Notes under the pieces: model-generated | The model's input: the letters and a program-made list of their open reading frames with translations, nothing else | Databases searched by the model: none | Told to the model about the DNA's origin: nothing | Origin: Chloroflexota bacterium | GTDB lineage: Bacteria > Chloroflexota > Anaerolineae > Anaerolineales > Villigracilaceae | Reading direction: 5' to 3' | DNA length: 5,919 bases | Assembly (NCBI GenBank): GCA_016191985.1 | Contig: JACPVB010000016.1 | Location: forward strand, 1 to 5,919 | In this document: positions 1 through 4,943 of the stretch, piece after piece | Numbering within the stretch: position 1 is the first letter of the stretch | Layout: every line of letters starts with the position of its first letter | Made by a program: the position numbers and the translations under genes

Positions 1-43
1 ACAGAGACTGAAGCTTCTTCTGTTTGGGTTTTTCGGGAGGCAT
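1..43 (-). CDS. 5' end of a third gene downstream of the two-component pair (partial)
   Basis: Only the first 14 codons are inside the window, reading MPPEKPKQKKLQSL, before the gene leaves the left edge. The start is supported by a good Shine-Dalgarno match, AGGAAGG on the minus strand at 51-57, seven bases before the ATG. An in-frame TGA lies 42 bases upstream, and no other ATG, GTG or TTG occurs in that frame between them. The N-terminus is very basic (five Lys in 14 residues), so it looks cytoplasmic. The gene lies 89 bases after the kinase stop on the same strand, with no terminator visible between them, so it is probably the third cistron of that operon. In phosphate-type operons this position is often taken by phoU or a transport gene, but nothing in these 14 residues identifies a family. 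Confidence 0.5.
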   Translation of the reverse strand, partial: MPPEKPKQKKLQSL

Positions 44-50
44 TCCCCTG

Positions 51-57
51 CCTTCCT
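51..57 (-). promoter_or_regulatory. Ribosome binding site of the left-edge gene
   Basis: The minus strand reads AGGAAGG, followed by seven bases and then the ATG at 43-41. It is one of the clearest Shine-Dalgarno sites in the window, whereas neither two-component gene has one. It is the main reason to accept the short left-edge reading frame as a gene. Confidence 0.5.
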
Positions 58-132
58 GCTGTTTGCTTTCCTGATTCCTTCAGACCCTGTCGTATTTTTC
101 AGATTCCATGTCGACTTTTGGCGAAACTACAG

Positions 133-1371
133 TTAATAAGAGGAATACGAATACAGGGGAATTTCAAAATAGAACACACTGCCACGCCCTTCTTCACTCT
201 CCGCCCAAATTTTTCCGCCGTGCGCTTCCACGATATGTTTTGAGATCGAAAGACCAAGCCCCGTGCCCGAACCTGTGCGGGACTTGTCCACGCGATAAAA
301 TCTTTCAAAGATGCGGGATAGACTCTCTAACGGGATTCCAGCCCCCGTATCCCGCACCGCGCATCGCACCGCGCCGTCAACTGATTCTGCTTCGAGGACA
401 ATTTCTCCCCCGGGCTTTGTGAATTTCACCGAATTGTGAATGATATTCACAAGCACCTGTTCCAGACGCGCCTTGTCCGCGTTGATTGCTGGCAGGTCAT
501 CCGCGCATATAACAGACAGCTTCAGCCCAGCGCGCTCGGCTTGCAATTTCATCCTGTCTGCCGCGGAGGATAATAATTTTTTCGGCGAAAGCGGCGCGCG
601 GATCAATTCCACCTGCCCCGATTCGATGCGCGAAAGATCAAGCAGTTCCTGCGCCATTTGTGTGAGCGCATCCACCTCAGTGGAGATTCTGCTGAGGAAA
701 CGCGGACCAGCTGTCGGGTCGGAAAGAGCGCCGTTTTGTAATGTCTCCGTCAACGCTTTGAGAGATGCAAGCGGGGTCCGCAATTCGTGAGACACGTTCG
801 AGATAAAGTCACGCCGCACGGTTTCCAGCCTGCGCACGCGGGTAAGGTCCTGCACGGCCAAAAGACTGCCGCCTTCGTGGGTATCGGGAATGACGATCAA
901 TTGCAAAAATTGGCGCTGCATAGGCAGCTCCACAGATTCGCTTTGCATCTCACGGGTTTGCTGGCAGCGCCGCCAGGCCTCGATCAATTGATGGTTGCGG
1001 ATGACCTCCGCAACACTGCGATTGATTGGGTTGCTGATATTAAAAAGTTTGCAGGCCGCGGGGTTGGCGAATTGCACCTGTCCCTGCGCATTGACAATGA
1101 GCACGCCGTCCGTCAATTGTTCGAGCACCGTGGAGAGGCGGGCGTTTTCGGAACCCAGGGTGGAGAGCCGATGGTTAAAGTTCGCCTTGAGGGTTGCGAT
1201 GGAGTTCGAGAGATTTTCAAGGCTTTTCAGGTCGGTGGGGAGGTCGTTGGGATAATTCCGAACAATGTCTGCGTAATCGTTCATGCGTTTTTTTAAATCA
1301 TAATATCGCCATGTAAATACCATGGCGACAATGAAAAAAAAGACCGCGAGATACACAGGAAGTAGATTCAT
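133..1371 (-). CDS. PhoR-like sensor histidine kinase (TM - PAS - HisKA - HATPase_c)
   Basis: This 412-residue membrane histidine kinase should autophosphorylate and pass phosphate to the response regulator encoded just upstream. One hydrophobic helix (about residues 4-21) is followed by a basic stretch, WRYYDLKKR, so the kinase portion faces the cytoplasm. A probable coiled coil (about 45-83) leads to a PAS domain (about 84-178). The HisKA domain has the phospho-acceptor His195 in SNVSHELRTP. The ATPase domain has an N box (Asn309, Asn313), G1 box DTGAG (341-345), F box FERFYR (355-360) and G2 box GSGTGLGLS (367-375). All catalytic motifs look intact. There is no extracellular sensor domain, as in PhoR-type kinases that read a partner transporter or an internal signal through PAS. 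The ATG at 1371 precedes the membrane helix directly and lacks a Shine-Dalgarno site. The gene lies 60 bases after the regulator stop. The phosphate role is inferred from architecture and the upstream Pho-box-like site; no pst or phoU gene is visible. Confidence 0.93.
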   Translation of the reverse strand: MNLLPVYLAVFFFIVAMVFTWRYYDLKKRMNDYADIVRNYPNDLPTDLKSLENLSNSIATLKANFNHRLSTLGSENARLSTVLEQLTDGVLIVNAQGQVQFANPAACKLFNISNPINRSVAEVIRNHQLIEAWRRCQQTREMQSESVELPMQRQFLQLIVIPDTHEGGSLLAVQDLTRVRRLETVRRDFISNVSHELRTPLASLKALTETLQNGALSDPTAGPRFLSRISTEVDALTQMAQELLDLSRIESGQVELIRAPLSPKKLLSSAADRMKLQAERAGLKLSVICADDLPAINADKARLEQVLVNIIHNSVKFTKPGGEIVLEAESVDGAVRCAVRDTGAGIPLESLSRIFERFYRVDKSRTGSGTGLGLSISKHIVEAHGGKIWAESEEGRGSVFYFEIPLYSYSSY

Positions 1372-1431
1372 TTTTCGGACAAATAATACGTACTGCGTAA
1401 TTTACGAATCACATATTGCGAGTTAAGTTCT

Positions 1432-2142
1432 TCATCCTTCAAACCGATACCCCCCGCCTCTCACCGTCACAATGCGGACTGGGTTCGCGGCATCTTTCTC
1501 TATCTTTTGCCTCAGCCAGCGGATGTGCACATCCACGGTGCGGCTGTCACCTATGAAATCCCAGCCCCAGACGCGCTCCAGCACAAATTCGCGCGAGAGC
1601 ATTTGGCCTTTGTGTTCGGCGAAGAACAGGAGCAGTTCATACTCCTTGGGCTTGAGTTGGATGGGTGAATCTTTAATGGTTACTTCGCGGCGGGTGAGGT
1701 TGATAATCAGATCATCGAATTTCAAGGCTTCGTGTTTTGGTTCCGAAAGACCACCCTGTCCCATTTCCTCGCGCAGGAGACGGGTGCGCCTCAACTGTGC
1801 TTTTACCCGCGCCAACAGTTCGCGCATCGAGAATGGTTTGGTCAGGTAATCGTCCGCGCCCACTTCAAGCCCCACGACCCGGTCTATTTCGTCGTCCCGC
1901 GCGGTGAGCATGAGAATGGCTGTGGTCATTTCCTTGCGCAGGATGCGCGCCACTTCAAACCCGTCCATTTCAGGGAGCATGATGTCCAGCACGATCAAAT
2001 CTGGTTTTAATTTTCGGGCCGTTTCCAAAGCGGACTTGCCATCGCCAACGGCTTCGGTTGTGTATCCCTCTTTCTTCAGACTGTAGACAAGAGTCTCTTG
2101 CAGGGATGGTTCATCTTCAACAACGAGTATTTTTTCAGACAT
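1432..2142 (-). CDS. OmpR/PhoB-family DNA-binding response regulator
   Basis: This 236-residue protein has the usual length and layout of the family. The N-terminal receiver domain (about residues 3-118) has the acidic pair Glu9/Asp10, phospho-acceptor Asp53 in VLDIMLP, Thr80, and the conserved Lys102 in TKPF. After a linker (about 119-137) comes the C-terminal winged helix (about 138-235), with the recognition helix near RTVDVHIRWLRQKIE (201-215) and the wing hairpin VRGGGYRF (227-234). It should bind direct-repeat DNA as a dimer once phosphorylated by the kinase encoded next. PhoB, PhoP and RegX3 regulators look like this, but sequence alone does not separate them from other OmpR-family members. 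The start at 2142 is the natural N-terminus of the receiver. It has no Shine-Dalgarno site and lies seven bases from an extended -10, so a leaderless transcript is likely. Two TTAACA repeats upstream suggest autoregulation. Confidence 0.95.
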   Translation of the reverse strand: MSEKILVVEDEPSLQETLVYSLKKEGYTTEAVGDGKSALETARKLKPDLIVLDIMLPEMDGFEVARILRKEMTTAILMLTARDDEIDRVVGLEVGADDYLTKPFSMRELLARVKAQLRRTRLLREEMGQGGLSEPKHEALKFDDLIINLTRREVTIKDSPIQLKPKEYELLLFFAEHKGQMLSREFVLERVWGWDFIGDSRTVDVHIRWLRQKIEKDAANPVRIVTVRGGGYRFEG

Positions 2143-2148
2143 GTTAGG

Positions 2149-2157
2149 AATATACCA
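2149..2157 (-). promoter_or_regulatory. Extended -10 promoter element of the two-component operon
   Basis: The minus strand reads TGGTATATT, a TGn extension plus a hexamer matching TATAAT at five of six positions. The hexamer ends six bases before the ATG at 2142, so the expected transcription start, about seven bases downstream, falls on or next to the ATG itself. A good -35 at 17-bp spacing is absent; the nearest candidate, TTAACA at 2175-2180, is 20 bp away. An extended -10 combined with an activator site is a plausible arrangement. This is prediction only. Confidence 0.5.
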
Positions 2158-2174
2158 TAAAGAAAAATGATGTC

Positions 2175-2191
2175 TGTTAAGGGCTTGTTAA
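2175..2191 (-). promoter_or_regulatory. Pho-box-like direct repeat TTAACA-N5-TTAACA
   Basis: On the minus strand two identical TTAACA hexamers (2186-2191 and 2175-2180) are separated by AGCCC, giving an 11-bp period, one helical turn. This matches the TT(A/T/C)ACA repeats with 4-6 bp spacing described for Bacillus PhoP, and OmpR/PhoB-family regulators generally bind such direct repeats. The promoter-proximal copy sits around the -35 region of the predicted promoter of the regulator gene, the usual place for activation by this family. The upstream copy overlaps the U-tract of the neighbouring terminator. Confidence 0.5.
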
Positions 2192-2222
2192 AAAAAACAA
2201 CCTGCCATACGCGGCAGGTTGT
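2190..2222 (-). terminator. Rho-independent terminator of the 202-aa membrane protein gene
   Basis: On the minus strand a perfect 10-bp stem (ACAACCTGCC pairing with GGCAGGTTGT, 2222-2197) encloses a six-base loop and runs directly into seven or more T residues. It begins eight bases after the TAA stop at 2230. The plus-strand side lacks a T-run, so it should work only for leftward transcription. It separates this gene from the two-component operon, which therefore needs its own promoter. Confidence 0.93.
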
Positions 2223-2229
2223 CCTTTCG

Positions 2230-2838
2230 TTACTCAGTCACTTCGAATTCCAAGGTTTCCTCAAGAGTGTTATTCAGGTAAATTTCCACTTTATATTTTC
2301 CAGACGATAATTTGCCCGAACTGATTAGTAATTTAACGTTTGGAGGTGTAAGCTCATCCAAAATCTGGTAGGTGATGGTGTCTGCCAGGACGCCGGGAAC
2401 CTCAACGGAGCTGACGATCACTTCCACAATATTCCGGTCTTTTGGATCGTTGAGATCGAAGAATAAATAAATGCTCTGGCTGCTTTTGAAACTGGTATCA
2501 ACGAATTTCCCAGCGAAATCAAAGGTCAGGTATGTATTAAAGATACCGGTCTCTTCGGTTGGGGTTGGGGTCGCGGTGGGTGGCTCAGGGGTCGGCGTGA
2601 GGGATGCAGTAGCCGTAATTGCAACTGTGTTGGTCACTGTGATTTCAGTTGGTGCGTCGACCGTGAAGGTCGCCTGAATCGCGGTTGGGCTTGGCTCTGC
2701 CTGTGCGGCTCGGTCCAATACCCAGGGAATAATGGCCGCCGCAAGAGTGGCTACCGCGCCAATGATCGCAATCACTAAATTTTGATTGAGATGCGCCTTT
2801 TGAGGTTGTGGTGAATTTTTGCCTGTACTGTTTGTCAT
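2230..2838 (-). CDS. Single-pass membrane protein with Pro/Thr stalk and C-terminal beta-type extracellular domain (function unknown)
   Basis: This 202-residue protein has a polar cytoplasmic N-terminus (1-20), one membrane helix (about 21-41, LVIAIIGAVATLAAAIIPWV), and a low-complexity stalk (about 46-96) rich in Thr, Pro and Ala, ending TPTPEPPTATPTPTEE. A folded domain of about 105 residues (98-202) follows. Its tail, GKYKVEIYLNNTLEETLEFEV, resembles the closing strands of Ig-like or carbohydrate-binding beta domains. No enzyme motif is visible and I do not recognise the family. Such TM-plus-PT-linker proteins are common in Anaerolineae. The start has a Shine-Dalgarno-like AAAAGG (2847-2852) eight bases upstream. 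A clear promoter precedes it and a strong terminator follows, so it is a single-gene transcript, divergent from the cyclase gene. It could be a sensor, an adhesin-like surface protein or a ligand-binding protein. Confidence 0.85.
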   Translation of the reverse strand: MTNSTGKNSPQPQKAHLNQNLVIAIIGAVATLAAAIIPWVLDRAAQAEPSPTAIQATFTVDAPTEITVTNTVAITATASLTPTPEPPTATPTPTEETGIFNTYLTFDFAGKFVDTSFKSSQSIYLFFDLNDPKDRNIVEVIVSSVEVPGVLADTITYQILDELTPPNVKLLISSGKLSSGKYKVEIYLNNTLEETLEFEVTE

Positions 2839-2846
2839 GCCAGCCG

Positions 2847-2852
2847 CCTTTT
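2847..2852 (-). promoter_or_regulatory. Ribosome binding site of the 202-aa membrane protein
   Basis: The minus strand reads AAAAGGCGG. The AAGG core lies eight bases before the ATG at 2838, a normal spacing. It supports that ATG as the start and the short leader predicted from the promoter just upstream. Confidence 0.5.
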
Positions 2853-2861
2853 CATCAAAGG

Positions 2862-2889
2862 ATTTTATTACAAATGAACTTCATGTCAA
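2862..2889 (-). promoter_or_regulatory. Sigma70-type promoter of the 202-aa membrane protein
   Basis: The minus strand carries a perfect -35 TTGACA (2889-2884), a 16-bp spacer, and a -10 TAAAAT (2867-2862, five of six matches). The predicted transcription start near 2855 gives a leader of about 17 bases that contains the Shine-Dalgarno site. This is the best promoter match I found in the window. The spacer holds an 11-bp palindrome, ATGAAcTTCAT (2874-2884), which could be an operator. Confidence 0.7.
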
Positions 2890-2910
2890 GCAGGGTGTCA
2901 TGCAATTGCA
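2874..2910. repeat. Small palindromes in the divergent intergenic region
   Basis: Two short inverted repeats lie between the divergent genes: ATGAAcTTCAT (2874-2884), overlapping the -35 side of the leftward promoter, and TGCAATTGCA (2901-2910). ATTGCAAT (2905-2912) also recurs as ATTGTAAT at 2922-2929, 17 bp further on. They could be operators for the divergent pair, but such short palindromes also arise by chance. No convincing promoter for the rightward cyclase gene was found here: TTGCAA at 2906-2911 has only weak -10 partners. Confidence 0.3.
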
Positions 2911-2984
2911 ATCGTTATTCCATTGTAATACTTTGGGCAATAAACATGAGTAAAATTATCCCGCTATCAAACGTCTGGACAATC

Positions 2985-4784
2985 ATGGCAAAAGAATATC
3001 ACTACACCTGGATATGGGAACTTGAATCCTCTCCTGAGGCGCTCTGGCCGCTTGTCTCGGATACCAATCGTTTTAACCGCGATACCGGCCTGCCGCCCAT
3101 GCAATTGCTTGGCATTAATAATGGCGTAAAACTTGTTCGTTTCAAAGTGCCGCTTATCCAAATCGAGTGGGAGGAGGAACCGTTCGAATGGATGTATCCT
3201 CATCGTTTTGCTTCCTTACGCCGCTATCGAAACGGTCCGCTGGCAGAAATGCGTGTAGACTGCCGCCTCGAAAGGCTTCCATCTTCAGGCACGCGCCTTA
3301 TTTATGAAGTTTGGGTAAAACCAAGAAATATTTTGGGGGAGATTGGCATTCCGCTGGCGATAGGCATGATCAGCGCAAAAAGATTTGGCGATACCTTCAA
3401 GCGTTATGACCGCGTCGCTTCGCACGGCGGCTCGGCATTGTCCATTGCTACGGGCAGGAACCTCTCCTCGGCTGGGCACAACAAGTTCAAGGTCCTGAGT
3501 GAGCGCTTGAAGTCTCAAGGTGCAGACATGGATGTGCTTGAACATCTCTACGAATTCCTGCACCGGGCAGATGATCTTTCCATTCAGCGCATGAGACCGT
3601 ACGCGCTGGCGGATGGATGGAATCTCCCGCGCCGCACTGTACTGGAAACGTTTTTACGCGCCACGCGAGTTGGGATGCTGGACATGTATTGGGATTTGCT
3701 TTGCCCTGAATGCCGCGGCGTGGCAGAAGACCACGAACACCTCAGCGGCCTGCACGGGAGCGCTCATTGCAGTACCTGCCGAATCGATTTCAGTGCAAAT
3801 TTTGACCATAATGTTGAAGTGATATTTCGCCCAAACCCGTCCATCCGTGCGGTGGATGCAAGCGTGGAATTTTGCGTGGGCAGCCCGCAGCGCCAGCCGC
3901 ACAAGGCGTTTTCCCTGATCGTTCCGCCTCGCGAGGAGCTGCCCTTCTCCACTATGTTGAGCGAGGGACGGTATACCCTGCACGCCTCTGAGATTCCCGG
4001 CTCGCAGATTTTGCTGGCGACCAAAAGCGGCGATGAGAAAATCGATTTGCGTGCAAATTTTAAAGGCTGGAACTCCAACATAATCGAGCTTGGACTTATG
4101 CCATACATTCGTCTCATCAACGAAACCGATCAAATCCAGACCTTTGAATTGGAGCGTACAACCTGGTCTGACCAGGCCGCGACAGCAGCGGATGTGACCA
4201 CCCTACAGGTTTTTCGTGATCTGTTTTCCAGCGAGGTACTGCGTCCAGGCGAAGAGATATCGGTTGGTTCAACCACCCTGATGTTCACAGATTTGCGTAA
4301 TTCCACGAAACTTTATCGCGAGATCGGTGACGCGCCCGCTTTTGGGCGTGTGCGTGAACATTTTGAAATATTGGAGCAGGCTATTTCCATGGAGGGCGGT
4401 TCCATTATAAAAACGATGGGCGATTCAGTCATGGCGGCGTTTCGCAGCCCTGTCTCAGCGATGCGAGCGATTTGGGATGTGCAGAAGCAGTTGTCCCTGA
4501 GAGGCGAGCCGCCGTTGTCCATCAAAGCGGGAATCCATTATGGTCCGTGTATCGTTGTCAACCTGAATGACAGGCTTGATTATTTCGGCTCCACGGTAAA
4601 TATAGCCGCTCGCCTGCCGAACTTTTCACTGGGTGGTGAGGCGATCCTTTCTGAGCCGATTCGCAATGACCCGGAAGTGATCGAATTTTTGGAGAGAAAT
4701 GCCTCCCCAAACTCCATGACCCGTTTTCAATCCGAGATCCGCGGATATGACCAGTCCATGGAATTGTGGAGGGTGAAAGTATAG
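2985..4784 (+). CDS. Predicted soluble adenylate cyclase: SRPBCC - DUF5939-like - class III nucleotidyl cyclase
   Basis: This 599-residue cytoplasmic protein has no membrane helix or signal peptide. Residues 5-145 look like an SRPBCC/START-type hydrophobic-ligand pocket. Residues about 180-395 resemble DUF5939, which often precedes cyclase domains, and include a zinc-ribbon-like motif, CPEC (240-243) and CSTC (262-265). Residues about 425-599 are a class III cyclase: metal-binding Asp436 (FTDLRNST) and Asp480 (KTMGDS), adenine-contacting Lys476, Asp532 (DYFG), and transition-state Asn539 and Arg543 (VNIAARL). One chain carries all six, so an active homodimer making cAMP from ATP is expected; the Lys/Asp pair argues for ATP over GTP. 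The ATG at 2985 was chosen because MAKEYHYTW leads straight into the SRPBCC domain. An upstream ATG at 2946 would add 13 residues, and the frame is open back to 2808 but would then overlap the divergent gene. No strong Shine-Dalgarno site is seen. What ligand controls it is unknown. Confidence 0.9.
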   Translation: MAKEYHYTWIWELESSPEALWPLVSDTNRFNRDTGLPPMQLLGINNGVKLVRFKVPLIQIEWEEEPFEWMYPHRFASLRRYRNGPLAEMRVDCRLERLPSSGTRLIYEVWVKPRNILGEIGIPLAIGMISAKRFGDTFKRYDRVASHGGSALSIATGRNLSSAGHNKFKVLSERLKSQGADMDVLEHLYEFLHRADDLSIQRMRPYALADGWNLPRRTVLETFLRATRVGMLDMYWDLLCPECRGVAEDHEHLSGLHGSAHCSTCRIDFSANFDHNVEVIFRPNPSIRAVDASVEFCVGSPQRQPHKAFSLIVPPREELPFSTMLSEGRYTLHASEIPGSQILLATKSGDEKIDLRANFKGWNSNIIELGLMPYIRLINETDQIQTFELERTTWSDQAATAADVTTLQVFRDLFSSEVLRPGEEISVGSTTLMFTDLRNSTKLYREIGDAPAFGRVREHFEILEQAISMEGGSIIKTMGDSVMAAFRSPVSAMRAIWDVQKQLSLRGEPPLSIKAGIHYGPCIVVNLNDRLDYFGSTVNIAARLPNFSLGGEAILSEPIRNDPEVIEFLERNASPNSMTRFQSEIRGYDQSMELWRVKV

Positions 4785-4815
4785 GATAAGGTAGTTGTAC
4801 AGCTTTTCTTTTTTT

Positions 4816-4857
4816 AAATTACAACGGCGGATACTCAAGTATCCGCCGTTGTAATTT
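4816..4857. terminator. 20-bp perfect inverted repeat, probable bidirectional terminator
   Basis: Arms at 4816-4835 and 4838-4857 are perfectly complementary over 20 bp, with a GC-rich core (ACGGCGG / CCGCCGT) and only CA between them; the RNA loop would be four bases. AT-rich outer arms place TTGTAATTT after the GC core on both strands. It lies 31 bases after the cyclase stop and 86 bases beyond the stop of the opposing gene, exactly between converging 3' ends, so termination in both directions is likely. Neither side has a classic long U-run after the full hairpin. The plus strand has a T-rich run (4804-4815) before it, which becomes an A-run after the hairpin on the minus strand. Confidence 0.75.
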
Positions 4858-4943
4858 CCATTGTTTCTATGTACCGCAACTACCAGCGGCATTAGTTCCT
4901 TTAATCTGCTTAATTGAGGGTCTTCTGATGATCGTAAGCCCTA

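Noticed and set aside
87..109. Nine-codon minus-strand frame MESEKYDRV after the kinase stop
   Set aside because: Too short and without a convincing ribosome site. The next start at 43 has a good one.
787..1296. 169-codon plus-strand open frame
   Set aside because: It lies antisense inside the histidine kinase gene, which has complete domain motifs. No ribosome site or recognisable protein features.
1372..1431. Possible separate promoter for the kinase (TATTAT at 1383-1388) and the small palindrome CGTAATTTACG (1396-1406)
   Set aside because: No matching -35 at a normal distance and the palindrome arms are only 5 bp. Co-transcription with the regulator is the simpler reading.
2566..2700. 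Short-period sequence encoding Pro/Thr repeats, which might be read as a tandem DNA repeat
   Set aside because: The DNA copies are imperfect and explained by the low-complexity stalk of the 202-aa protein; no exact repeat unit was seen.
2808..2984. Upstream in-frame extension of the cyclase frame (MVNFCLYCLSCQPP...)
   Set aside because: It overlaps the start of the divergent 202-aa gene and its promoter, is Cys-rich and unlike a domain, and lacks a ribosome site. The ATG at 2985 fits the SRPBCC boundary.
3654..4133. 159-codon minus-strand open frame (and the 118-codon one at 3764-4120)
   Set aside because: Both are antisense to the well-supported cyclase gene, have no recognisable motif, and overlap each other in different frames.
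4626..4892. 88-codon minus-strand open frame crossing the inverted repeat
   Set aside because: It runs through the hairpin and into the 3' end of the cyclase gene, with no ribosome site. The hairpin accounts for the intergenic part.
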